Shown piece after piece: positions 8,595 through 17,126 of a DNA stretch of 64,000 nucleotides. Both the position numbers and the translations under genes were made by a program. The DNA comes from an uncultured Prevotellaceae bacterium (GTDB lineage: Bacteria > Bacteroidota > Bacteroidia > Bacteroidales > Bacteroidaceae): assembly GCA_937898415.1 (NCBI GenBank), contig CALDLA010000067.1:14306-78305 (forward strand). Direction: 5' to 3'. Every line of letters begins with the position of its first letter. The first letter of the stretch is position 1. Under the pieces are notes generated by a model. That model did not search any database. It was not told the origin of the DNA and worked only from the letters and a program-made list of their open reading frames with translations.

Positions 8595-9350
8595 TCACTT
8601 CCTGACAATCACGCTGCCACTGGCCTGATGGGTGGCAAGGATGAGCACCTCGGCTATCTGTACATGAGCCGGCGCATTGGCGGCAAAGACGGCCACGTCG
8701 GCGATGTCGTCGCCGGTAAGTGGCTGGATGCCCTTATAAACACCGGCGGCACGGTCGGTGTCGCCATGGAAGCGTACGTTGCTGAAGTTTGTCTCGACCA
8801 GTCCGGGCTTGAGGTTCGTGACACGGACGGCAGTATCGGCTACGTCGATACGTAGTCCGTCAGACAAGGCCTTCACGGCGGCTTTCGTGGCACAGTAAAC
8901 GTTACCGCCAGCATAGGCGGCATCACCGGCCACAGAACCGATGTTGATGACATGTCCCTGTCCGCGCTTCACCATGCCCGGCACGACGAGTCGCGTCATC
9001 GTAAGCAGTCCCTTGATATTCGTGTCAATCATCGTTTCCCAGTCATCGAAGCTGCCCTCGTATTCAGGCTCAAGCCCCAGGGCCAGACCGGCGTTGTTGA
9101 CCAGGACATCTATCTGCTGCCATTCGACTGGCAGGCCACACAGACACTTCTCAGCCTGCTCGCGGTTGCGAACATCAAATGTCAGCGTCAGGACGTCGAT
9201 GCCCTTGTCCGTCAGTTCCTTCCGGATTTCAGCCAGACGACTTTCGTTTCTGCCTGTCAGAATGAGCCTGTCACCATTCTCGGCGAATTTCCTTGCACAA
9301 GCCAGACCGATTCCGCTTGTTGCTCCTGTGATAAGAACTATCTTGTTCAT
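8595..9350 (-). CDS. Short-chain dehydrogenase/reductase (SDR), YdfG-like
   Basis: A 251-residue classical SDR. It has the cofactor motif TGATSGIG (8-15), NNAG (86-89), catalytic Ser139, and the YCATK motif with Tyr152 and Lys156. TGRN after beta-2 suggests NADP(H). The closest functional group by motif is the YdfG-type 3-hydroxy acid/serine dehydrogenases, but the substrate is not readable. The ATG at 9350 is preferred to a GTG two codons upstream. It follows the alcohol dehydrogenase gene by 25 bp, and the two probably form one unit. Confidence 0.9.
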   Translation of the reverse strand: MNKIVLITGATSGIGLACARKFAENGDRLILTGRNESRLAEIRKELTDKGIDVLTLTFDVRNREQAEKCLCGLPVEWQQIDVLVNNAGLALGLEPEYEGSFDDWETMIDTNIKGLLTMTRLVVPGMVKRGQGHVINIGSVAGDAAYAGGNVYCATKAAVKALSDGLRIDVADTAVRVTNLKPGLVETNFSNVRFHGDTDRAAGVYKGIQPLTGDDIADVAVFAANAPAHVQIAEVLILATHQASGSVIVRK

Positions 9351-9375
9351 CTCCACAAAGATTGCAATAGGTTAC

Positions 9376-10560
9376 TTAACCACGGGCCATGTAGTAGATG
9401 GCCTCCATATCCTCAGCCTTCAATACCTTCAGGCAACCGACGGTGCGCTGGTAGTCGCGACTGCACTTGCGCGTCATCTCGCGGATTTCCTCGTCGGTGA
9501 CGTCCTTGCCGATGAGTTCCTTGATGTTAATGGGCATACCGATGGCATGATAGAAGCGCTCCATCGCCTCGATGCCCTTCAGGGCGGTACCCTCAGGGTC
9601 GGTGAAGTCGTTGGGGACGCCCATCACGTTGACGGCAAAGCGCACGAAGCGGCTCAGGTTCTCGTGCATCACGTAGCGAGCCCAACTGGGCCAGACGGCA
9701 GCCAGACCGGCTCCGTGGGTGACGTCGAACATAGCGCTCAGCTCATGTTCTATCTGGTGGGTGGCCCAGTCGTCGCTGACGCCGCAGCCCGTCAGACCGT
9801 TGTGCATCAGCGAGCCGCCCCACATAATCTGTGCGCGGTAGCGATAGTCCTCGGGATTCTTCAGCACGGCAAAGACGGCCTCCTTCATCGAGCGCAGCAT
9901 GGCCTCGGCAATGTCGGTCGTCAGGTCCATATCGTCGTCCTTGGTGAAGTAGCGCTCCATGGTGTGCATCATCATGTCGGTCACCCCGGCAGCCGTCTGG
10001 TAGGGCGGCAGACTGAACGTGCGACAGGGGTTCATGATGGCGAACTTCGGGCGCGAGAGGCTGTTGGAGTAGCCTATCTTCACGTCGCCGTCCTCGTTGG
10101 TAATCACCGAAGCCTCGCTCATCTCGCTACCGGCGGCGGGGATGGTCAGCACACTGGCCACGGGCAGCATCTTCACGGGCGCAGCCTTGCCGAGGTAGAT
10201 GTCCCAGACGTTGCCCTCGTAGGGTACGCCGTAGGCGATGCACTTGGCAGAGTCGATGACGCTGCCGCCGCCCACGGCGAGGAGGAAGTCCACGCCCTCT
10301 TTGCGACACAGTTCGATGCCCTGCTGAGCCAGCGACAGACGCGGATTGGGCACCACGCCGCCAAGCTTCACAAACGGGATGCCGCCCTCGGTCAGCAGGC
10401 CGCAAATCTTGTCGAGCAAGCCCGACTTGACGGCACTCTTTCCGCCGTAGTGTACCAGCACTTTCGTGCCGCCATATTTCTTCACGAGAGCAGCCACCTG
10501 CTCCTCTGACTGTTGGCCGAAGACGACTTCGGTCGGTGCGTAGTAATTAAAGTCTTTCAT
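9376..10560 (-). CDS. Iron-containing-type alcohol dehydrogenase, YqhD-like
   Basis: A 394-residue group III alcohol dehydrogenase. The cofactor motif is GGGSVIDSAK (97-106). The metal ligands are Asp195 (GVTDMMMHT), His199, His268 (THQIEHE) and His282 (DVTHGAG), matching the spacing in E. coli YqhD, an NADPH-dependent aldehyde reductase. The likely role is reduction of aldehydes. It precedes the SDR gene and lies 51 bp downstream of an outer-membrane protein gene on the same strand. Confidence 0.92.
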   Translation of the reverse strand: MKDFNYYAPTEVVFGQQSEEQVAALVKKYGGTKVLVHYGGKSAVKSGLLDKICGLLTEGGIPFVKLGGVVPNPRLSLAQQGIELCRKEGVDFLLAVGGGSVIDSAKCIAYGVPYEGNVWDIYLGKAAPVKMLPVASVLTIPAAGSEMSEASVITNEDGDVKIGYSNSLSRPKFAIMNPCRTFSLPPYQTAAGVTDMMMHTMERYFTKDDDMDLTTDIAEAMLRSMKEAVFAVLKNPEDYRYRAQIMWGGSLMHNGLTGCGVSDDWATHQIEHELSAMFDVTHGAGLAAVWPSWARYVMHENLSRFVRFAVNVMGVPNDFTDPEGTALKGIEAMERFYHAIGMPINIKELIGKDVTDEEIREMTRKCSRDYQRTVGCLKVLKAEDMEAIYYMARG

Positions 10561-10611
10561 TGCTGTTATTCTTTTCTGCTTGTTGTTTGTTAGATGATTC
10601 TTCGTTAGGGG

Positions 10612-13515
10612 TTACCTGCCGCGGTCGCGGTTGCCCCACTTCTTGTCGTAGCGGCCCTCGGTATCGACCTTTCCGCCAAACATATTGAGGCGGTAGCGGA
10701 CGTGGAGCATGGCGTAGGAGTTGATGCTGTTGTAGCGGGTGTCGCTGCGCCCGGTGGCATTGACCCAGCGCTCGTAGTTGCTCTGCTGGCCCAGCAGGTC
10801 GTAGAAGTTGAGGGCCACGCTGAGCGTCTTGCTCTTGAGGAAGCTCTTGGATATCTGACCGTTCCAGATGAGCTCGTTGGTGTTCGACGACGGGTCGTTA
10901 TATCCCCGGCGACTGTTCTCGTGCAGATTGGTCGTCACCTCAATGTCGAGGGGCAGGCGCAGCATGATCTGACCGCCGTAGCTGAAGCGCCACGTGTCGA
11001 GGTCGGCTGAGGGCTGCAGCTCGTTGCGCGAGTGCTGGTAGTTCAGGGAGCCGTCAATCATCACCTCTATCCAGTCGTTGCGGAAGCTGCCGGTCAGTCG
11101 CTCGTTCAGGGTGGTCGAGCGGGTGTAGTTCTTCTTCGCGTCGGCCTGGGGCTGAGCCACGTAGCTGACATAATTATTGTATCGCAGGCGCGTGTCCGTT
11201 CCTATATTCCAATGGGCGGCACTATCCAGCGCCGTGTTGAAGTTCAAGCCGCCGTCGGCGTTCCAGTTGCCGTTGATGTTCTCGGGGCGCGAGATGCTTC
11301 CGCCGGTCTCGGCATTGTAGCTCACGAGGTTCGAGATGGAGTTGCGTATGTGGCGGTAGTTGGCATAGACCACGATGCTGCGCTTGTACTTCACGATGTA
11401 GTTGTTGTAGTAGAGGTTCAGCGTGTTGGTGAACTGCGGCTTCAGGCCCGGGTTACCCTGGGTGATGTAGAGCGGGTTGGAGTCGTCGGTGATGTCGAGC
11501 AGCTGGGTGATGTCGGGCTGCTGGGTGTCGCCCCGGTAGTGGAGCCAGAAGTTGCTCTGGTCGCTGAACTTGTAGTGGAAGTCGAGCGTCGGCGTCAGGT
11601 TGACGACGTTGCGGATGGTGTCGACGTAGATGCCGCGATAGTCCTGGATGAAGTTCGAGTGCTGGGGCTGCACGAGGAAGCCCACGTTGTAGTCGTACTC
11701 CTCCTGCCAGTGGCGCAGGGTGAGGCGTATGTTGTGGGTGTAGTTCTTGTATTCGGAAAAACGGCTGAGGTTGCGGTCGAGGAACGGTGCCAACGGGTCG
11801 TCAACAGGCTGCGGGGCAAAGGGTTCGACGGGGTCGAGCCAGGGACCCCACTCGCGGTACTCGGGCACGACGCCGCTGAAGGGGTTCGTCGCCAGATGGC
11901 TGAAGTCGTAGGTCTTGCGGTCGCTCTTGTTCTGGTTGTAGCGCAGTTCGTAGTTGGCCTGCAGGTGGGCACCCTTCCAGAGCGGCTCACTATAGAGGGC
12001 ACTCAGCACGTAGCCGCTGTTGTCGGTGGGCGTGGTGTTGTAGCGGGCGGTGAAGTAGGTGGAGTCCTGACCGTACTGGTTCTTCACGCGGTGCAGGGCC
12101 ACCTCGTTGTTCGTCGCGTTACGACTGTCGCCGTCGCCGAACGAACCCTCCACGCGGAGGGTGATGTTGCGGCCCTTGGGATTCAGGCGACGGTAGAGCT
12201 GCAGCATGGCCCAGGCGTTCTTGTTCTCGCTGTAGCTCAGGTTGGCGTTGAGGTTGTTGTTGACCAGGTAGGGGGCCAACGGACCGTCGGGGTCTAATGC
12301 CTCCAAGGGGTTGTCGGCATACAGGAAGGGGTCGTCGTTGAACGTTGCCGAGGCCGACCTGCCGAGGCCGTCGTTGGTGCCGGTGTTGCCGTTGGCGCGC
12401 AGCAACAGGTTGGTCAGGGTGTCGGGCTTCCACTCCACACGCAGGTTGGCACGCCAGTTGTTGCTGCGGGAGAGGCTCGTGGAATGGCTGGTCGAGAACG
12501 TGCGCGAGGTCTCGCTATAGAAGTTCTCGCTGGAGTTGTCATTCTGGTTGTCGCCGTCGCGGTGGTTCCAGCGCAGCGAGGCGTCCATCTTCAGCTTCTT
12601 GCCGTCGTCGTAGTTCAGGTTGGCACCTGCCACCTTGTTGGCGTTCAGTCCCCGGCGGTTCCACCAGCCGGCGTTCTCGTCCTTGTTGTTCAGGTTGCCC
12701 ATCACCATCAGTCTCATCTTGTCAGTAAAGCTGCTGGCCATGCCGCGCGAGGCGTAGCGGTGCTTGGTGCCGCCCGCCAGGTCGAGGTTGGTCATGTAGC
12801 CGCGGTTCATACCTTTCTTAATCGTAAAGTCCAGGACGGTCTCCTTGTTGCCGTCCTCAATGCCGGTGATGCGGGCCTGGTCGCTCTGCTGGTCGTAGAA
12901 CTTCACGTTCTGGATGATGTTCACGGGCAGGTTCTTCAGCGCCGTCTCTATGTCGCCCAGCATGAACTCCTTGCCGTCGAGCAGGATTTTCTTGACCGGC
13001 TTGCCGTTCATGGTGATGTTGCCGTCCTCGTCCACCTCGGCTCCCGGCATTCGCTTAATCAGTTCCTCGATGGCCGAGCCTTCGGGGGTACGGTAGGCAT
13101 CAGGATTATACACCAGCGTGTCCTTGCGCACGATGACCTGTGCGGCACGGCCCGTCACCACGGCTTCTTTCAGCATGACGGTCTCAGCCGACATCAGGAG
13201 GTCGCCCAGTTCCTGCCCGCGGTTGTTGCGCAACGTCACCTCGCGCTCCAGTGCCTGGTAGCCTACCGACGAAATCTTCAGGCGGTAGATGCCGTTCGCC
13301 GGAGCCTCCACCGAGAAGTTTCCGTGCAGATCGGTCACCGTTCCGCCCACGAAGGTGCTGTCCTTCGAGCGAAACAACTGCACCGTTGCCTGCGCCATCG
13401 ATTCCTTGGCGTCGGCATCGGTCACATGTCCACTAACGGTCAGATTCTGCCGAGGCTGGGCATCGGCACAAATAGCAATCAGCCCGAAAAGAGCCAATAA
13501 TAAAACGTCCCTCAT
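10612..13515 (-). CDS. Large outer-membrane beta-barrel protein with regulatory-like N-terminal domain
   Basis: A 967-residue protein with the signal MRDVLLLALFGLIAICADAQ, a carboxypeptidase-regulatory-like domain (about 24-110: LTVSGHVTDAD, GNFSVEAPANG), a plug-like region (LKEAVVTGRA, KRMPGAEVDEDGNI, ILLDGKEFM) and a long barrel ending in YAMLHVRYRLN. The architecture equals the 963-residue protein at 3.2-6.1 kb. The ligand is unknown. The start codon lies inside one arm of a 13-bp perfect inverted repeat, which could control translation. Confidence 0.87.
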   Translation of the reverse strand: MRDVLLLALFGLIAICADAQPRQNLTVSGHVTDADAKESMAQATVQLFRSKDSTFVGGTVTDLHGNFSVEAPANGIYRLKISSVGYQALEREVTLRNNRGQELGDLLMSAETVMLKEAVVTGRAAQVIVRKDTLVYNPDAYRTPEGSAIEELIKRMPGAEVDEDGNITMNGKPVKKILLDGKEFMLGDIETALKNLPVNIIQNVKFYDQQSDQARITGIEDGNKETVLDFTIKKGMNRGYMTNLDLAGGTKHRYASRGMASSFTDKMRLMVMGNLNNKDENAGWWNRRGLNANKVAGANLNYDDGKKLKMDASLRWNHRDGDNQNDNSSENFYSETSRTFSTSHSTSLSRSNNWRANLRVEWKPDTLTNLLLRANGNTGTNDGLGRSASATFNDDPFLYADNPLEALDPDGPLAPYLVNNNLNANLSYSENKNAWAMLQLYRRLNPKGRNITLRVEGSFGDGDSRNATNNEVALHRVKNQYGQDSTYFTARYNTTPTDNSGYVLSALYSEPLWKGAHLQANYELRYNQNKSDRKTYDFSHLATNPFSGVVPEYREWGPWLDPVEPFAPQPVDDPLAPFLDRNLSRFSEYKNYTHNIRLTLRHWQEEYDYNVGFLVQPQHSNFIQDYRGIYVDTIRNVVNLTPTLDFHYKFSDQSNFWLHYRGDTQQPDITQLLDITDDSNPLYITQGNPGLKPQFTNTLNLYYNNYIVKYKRSIVVYANYRHIRNSISNLVSYNAETGGSISRPENINGNWNADGGLNFNTALDSAAHWNIGTDTRLRYNNYVSYVAQPQADAKKNYTRSTTLNERLTGSFRNDWIEVMIDGSLNYQHSRNELQPSADLDTWRFSYGGQIMLRLPLDIEVTTNLHENSRRGYNDPSSNTNELIWNGQISKSFLKSKTLSVALNFYDLLGQQSNYERWVNATGRSDTRYNSINSYAMLHVRYRLNMFGGKVDTEGRYDKKWGNRDRGR

Positions 13516-13578
13516 TATAAATTTAGCTAAATCTTTCGTTTGACGACGAAAAGAGCCAAAGGTTTAATGAGGGACGTT
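13485..13578 (-). promoter_or_regulatory. Leader with 13-bp perfect inverted repeat over the start codon plus 13-bp direct repeats
   Basis: Arms at 13566-13578 and 13504-13516 are perfectly complementary, and the second contains the ATG of the downstream outer-membrane protein gene. Direct repeats of 13 bp (CGAAAAGAGCCAA on the plus strand) lie at 13485-13497 and 13547-13559. Both repeat pairs have the same 62-bp offset. A 12-bp palindrome (ATTTAGCTAAAT, 13521-13532) sits in the loop. An RNA hairpin would hide the start codon. Confidence 0.6.
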
Positions 13579-13600
13579 CTTTTTTCATCACGCGCCTACC

Positions 13601-15631
13601 TTATTTCTTGAACAGGTGGGGAATGAACTCGTGGAGTCCGCGACGCCAGGTCAGGAACTCATGGCCGGTGCCCTCGGAGACGGAGGCATCTACCTTGATG
13701 CCGAGCTCGCGGAGACCGTCGACGATGGGCTGACTCTTGATAAAGTCGTCAGAGCCCCAGTTCATGTACATATAATGTATCTTCTTGTTGAACTCGTCGG
13801 CATTGGCGAACACACCGTTGTAGGCGGTCTTCACGTCGAGGCCAAAGATGGCACCGCTGAACGTGCCGAGCCAGGCAAACTTGTCGAGATTCTGCAGCAC
13901 GACGTCGAACGTCTGGTGACCACCCCACGACAGTCCGGCCATAGCGCGGTTCTCGCGGTCGCTCTTCGTACGGAAATTGGCGTCAATGTAGGGGATGAGG
14001 TCGTTCAGCAGCACGGGATAGAACGAAGCACCGTACTCCGAGCGGCCGGCCTGGTTGTTACCGCCGCCGAAGGGCTGCTTGATGTCGCCGCTCTCCATCA
14101 CCACCAGCATCGGCACGGCCTCGCCGCTGGCAATGGCGTTGTCCATGATGTGCTGCATCTTGCCCTGCAGGGCCCAGCTGGTCTCGCCCTCACCCATACC
14201 GTGCTGCAGGTAGAGCACGGGATAGCGCTTCTTGGCGTTCTTAGCGTTCTCATATTCAGCAGGGATATAAACTAATGCGTGGCGCCACTCGCCGAACTTC
14301 GAGTTGGGACTGTGGTAGTAGATGCTGCGTACGCTGCCGTGGGCAATGCCCTGCTGCGGACGGTAGTAGTCGCCCTCGGGGCCTTCGGGCACCTCAAGGC
14401 CGCCCGACTCGCGGTTGCAGCCGAAGTAGGTCTCAGAGGCGGGGTCGATGAAGTTGACGCCGTCGATGTTCATGAAGTAATAGTGGAAGCCCACGGGCAG
14501 GGGGTCGGTGACGGCCATGAAGACGCCATTGCCCTGAGGCTGCATCTCGTATTTCTTGCTGCAGATATCGACGATAATCTTCTTGGCCTGCGGAGCCTGG
14601 ATGCGGAAGTAGGCGCGGCGCTGGCTGTCCACCTTCGGGAACTCATTGCCGGGAACGACGGTCTCGGAAGTGACGGCGTCGGCGGGCACCTCAATCTTCT
14701 TGATGGCTACGGGCAGGTTAGCCGGACGCTTGGGCTCAAAGCCGAGATGACGGGCCACGGCCTCGGCATAGCGGCAACCGAGTTCGCGATAGCCGGCAGC
14801 GTCGAAGTGCAGGCGGTCGGGACCGTTCGAGCAGTCATCAGAAGAGATGACCTGCGAGGTGTGGATGGTCTGCGGCAGCTCGTCAATCTGCTTCTTGCAG
14901 CCGATGCAGACGCCCTTGCCGCCGGCCTGAACGATATTTCCTACGTAGAGGTTCACCTCTTCGGGCTTCAGCTGCAGGTCACCGCAGAGGTTCTCGTACA
15001 CCTGCTTCACCATGCCGGCCCACTTCGGGTCGCCGGTGTTGGTCTCGCCCTGGTGCATCAGGACACCCTTGATGACACCGTCCTTCTGGGCCTTCTTGGC
15101 CAGTGTCACCAGACGCTCGTAGGGATTGTTATCGTAAGCGGCCAGCATACCCTTCATCCAGCCCGGAGCCTTCTTCTCAGCATAGTCCTTGATGCTGTCG
15201 GGCAGGAAGCCCTTGATGTCGATACCGCCAATGGCTACGTGGATGACACCTATCTTAATGTTGTCAGGCGTAGAGGCGACCATCGTGCGACCAAACCAGT
15301 CGGCGGGGGTCAGACCGGTATTGGGACGGCAGAGCGGAGCCGAGGCCTCGCACCACTCGCCCATCTTGCGACCCTTATCAGGAAAATCAACGGCTGGCAT
15401 CAGCAGGAAGCGCGGACCGGGACTCTCCAAATCCACAGCCTCAGGACGGGCATTACCCTCCATGTTCGACTGTCCGAAGCAGAGGAAGATGTAGAAGTTA
15501 GGATCAGCTGTCTGAGCCGACTGCTCAGTCTTAGCTTTCTTTTTGGCAGTAGCCTTCTTCTGGGCTGACACGCCACACGGCAGGGCCAACAACAGGGCCA
15601 CTGCGGTTAAAGTCTTCAAAGTTTTGTTCAT
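13601..15631 (-). CDS. Bifunctional carbohydrate esterase: CE6-like acetyl esterase plus CE1-like feruloyl esterase
   Basis: A 676-residue exported two-domain esterase. Domain 1 (about 45-290) is an SGNH acetylxylan-esterase type: FGQSNMEGN with Ser55, the HQGETN motif, and His in LHFDAAGY. A beta-sandwich linker resembling CBM48/E-set domains follows (about 325-405). Domain 2 (about 410-676) is an alpha/beta hydrolase of the esterase D/feruloyl type: nucleophile Ser568 in AGLSWGGH, Asp near 628 and His657 in TGHEF. The protein probably removes acetyl and feruloyl groups from xylan. A Lys/Ala-rich stretch (25-37) follows the signal peptide. The ATG at 15631 is chosen since it opens the signal peptide. 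It follows the CxxCH propeller gene by 13 bp. Confidence 0.88.
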   Translation of the reverse strand: MNKTLKTLTAVALLLALPCGVSAQKKATAKKKAKTEQSAQTADPNFYIFLCFGQSNMEGNARPEAVDLESPGPRFLLMPAVDFPDKGRKMGEWCEASAPLCRPNTGLTPADWFGRTMVASTPDNIKIGVIHVAIGGIDIKGFLPDSIKDYAEKKAPGWMKGMLAAYDNNPYERLVTLAKKAQKDGVIKGVLMHQGETNTGDPKWAGMVKQVYENLCGDLQLKPEEVNLYVGNIVQAGGKGVCIGCKKQIDELPQTIHTSQVISSDDCSNGPDRLHFDAAGYRELGCRYAEAVARHLGFEPKRPANLPVAIKKIEVPADAVTSETVVPGNEFPKVDSQRRAYFRIQAPQAKKIIVDICSKKYEMQPQGNGVFMAVTDPLPVGFHYYFMNIDGVNFIDPASETYFGCNRESGGLEVPEGPEGDYYRPQQGIAHGSVRSIYYHSPNSKFGEWRHALVYIPAEYENAKNAKKRYPVLYLQHGMGEGETSWALQGKMQHIMDNAIASGEAVPMLVVMESGDIKQPFGGGNNQAGRSEYGASFYPVLLNDLIPYIDANFRTKSDRENRAMAGLSWGGHQTFDVVLQNLDKFAWLGTFSGAIFGLDVKTAYNGVFANADEFNKKIHYMYMNWGSDDFIKSQPIVDGLRELGIKVDASVSEGTGHEFLTWRRGLHEFIPHLFKK

Positions 15632-15644
15632 AACTGTACAGTTT

Positions 15645-17126
15645 TTAGATATGGTTATTATTGAATTTCTTGCGTGATTTATCGTTGATGATACGGCTGG
15701 CCTTGCGACCGTCGAAGTGAGTCGGACGGATGATGAACTCGGGGACATTGAAGGAGAGAAAACGGTCACGATAAAAGCGGCGCGGATTACGCTGCGGCAG
15801 CATGAAGGCCTTGGTGACCGTCCCGTCGACATCGACGTGACAGAAATAGGGACGGGTGAAGAGGCCGTCGTCGCGACGGGAACTCAGCACGAGCCAGCGG
15901 GAGTTGCTGCTCCAGTTGTGGAACGACTCGGTGTCGTCGGAGTTGGCTGCCGTCAACGGGCGGGAAACGCCCGTTCGCAGGTCGAGCAGCCAGAGGTCGG
16001 CCTCATGATGCCAGATGCTGAACTGTCCGTAGTCGGAGAGCGTGTAGCAAAGGAAACGTCCATCGTAGGAGGGACGGGGAAAGGATACGGACTTTTGCTG
16101 AGACGCGGCGTCAACAACCGTCTCTATTTGGTCGCCAAAACGACCCGTGGCAGGATTGAAATCGATACGGCAGAGATTATAGCGGATAGAGTCGAGCTGA
16201 TGACTGTCTTCAGGAAGGGAACGGGCTGCACAGAAATAGAGCGAACGGCCATCGGCGGAGAATACGGGGAAGGTCTCGTAAAGGGAGTCCTGCTGGAGCA
16301 GGGGCGACAACAGCAACTCATTGTTGTCGACGTCGTAAACCAGAAGGTCGGAAGCGGTATCAAAGACCTCGATGCGGTTGGGGTCGGCACTGTGGAACAA
16401 CTGACGTGTGGCATTGGTGGAATAGGCGACATAGCGGCCCGAAGGATGCCAGTAGGGATAGACACAGAGACCGAGCGTCTGGTCGGTCTTGGTGTCGTAG
16501 GCGGTGAAGGGGCCGTCGTCGTGACGCAACAGGGTGGCGCCATGTATACCTCGGATATGAAGGCTCATGTCGGCAGGATTACCCCGGTTGAAGCTATGAC
16601 AGTTGACGCAACCCTCAAACTGGGTATTCTCAATCAGCGGACGCTCATCGAACGAGGAGAGGTCGCGCTCGTAAATGCCCATCTTGCTCCACACCTCATA
16701 GCCCGGCTCGATTAGGCGGTAGCAGAGGCCGTAGTCGATGCTGTCGGGACTGACGTAGATGGAGAAGGGACTATAGGTGTGCCAACCATCGTCATACTTG
16801 GCCGAAACGGTGACGCTGAGCGAGTCACCGCGGTTCTGACCAAGCAGCGCATGCCAGTCGTCGAGATCGAAATCGACGGACTCGCTGCCTTGGCTGTGAA
16901 GGGTGTTTCCGTGGCGGTCAGTAATGACGGCATCAACACGCAACGCCTTCTCGTCGGCCATGTTAAAGCAGAGGGGTGCAATATTGACGGGGATGGTGAC
17001 ATCGAGATAGTCAGGATAGATTTGCGGCAGCGCAGACTCTTGCTTGGCATTCTCAACAGTCTCATTGCAGCCCATCAGCCCCATGAGTCCCATTAGCCCC
17101 ATTAAAATATAGAGAATCTTTTTCAT
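15645..17126 (-). CDS. PD40-type beta-propeller lipoprotein with CxxCH motif (copy B)
   Basis: A 493-residue lipoprotein. The signal peptide contains a tandem repeat (MGLMGLMGLMGC) with the lipid Cys at 20. After a beta-rich N-terminal domain a single CVNCH motif occurs at 173-177, as in c-type haem sites. The C-terminal half has TolB/PD40-like propeller strands (YPYWHPSGRYVAYS, FPVFSADGRSLYF, FPRPSYDGRFLCY). Similar Bacteroidota proteins are often labelled TolB-like or cytochrome c biosynthesis proteins without proof. It overlaps the preceding membrane-protein gene by 4 bp (ATGA), so translation is coupled. It is a clear paralog of the protein at 18.5-20.0 kb. The function is unknown. Confidence 0.8.
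   Translation of the reverse strand: MKKILYILMGLMGLMGLMGCNETVENAKQESALPQIYPDYLDVTIPVNIAPLCFNMADEKALRVDAVITDRHGNTLHSQGSESVDFDLDDWHALLGQNRGDSLSVTVSAKYDDGWHTYSPFSIYVSPDSIDYGLCYRLIEPGYEVWSKMGIYERDLSSFDERPLIENTQFEGCVNCHSFNRGNPADMSLHIRGIHGATLLRHDDGPFTAYDTKTDQTLGLCVYPYWHPSGRYVAYSTNATRQLFHSADPNRIEVFDTASDLLVYDVDNNELLLSPLLQQDSLYETFPVFSADGRSLYFCAARSLPEDSHQLDSIRYNLCRIDFNPATGRFGDQIETVVDAASQQKSVSFPRPSYDGRFLCYTLSDYGQFSIWHHEADLWLLDLRTGVSRPLTAANSDDTESFHNWSSNSRWLVLSSRRDDGLFTRPYFCHVDVDGTVTKAFMLPQRNPRRFYRDRFLSFNVPEFIIRPTHFDGRKASRIINDKSRKKFNNNHI
17071..17106. repeat. Four 9-nt tandem units inside a signal peptide
   Basis: Units CCCATCAGC, CCCATGAGT, CCCATTAGC and CCCATTAAA encode the MGL repeats of the lipoprotein signal peptide. 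A change in copy number would stay in frame. Confidence 0.8.

Noticed and set aside
8941..10509. Plus-strand open frame opposite SDR and alcohol dehydrogenase
   Set aside because: Covers two well-defined minus-strand genes and shows low-complexity Val/His-rich composition typical of antisense frames.
14279..15568. Long plus-strand open frame opposite the esterase
   Set aside because: No signal, motif or ribosome-binding site; the minus strand carries a complete two-domain esterase.
15831..15832. Upstream start for the esterase gene
   Set aside because: The extension would place a Ser/Arg-rich stretch before a clear signal peptide and would overlap the lipoprotein gene.
17071..17106. CRISPR-like tandem repeat
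   Set aside because: Units of only 9 nt, without spacers, inside a coding region; no cas genes in the window.
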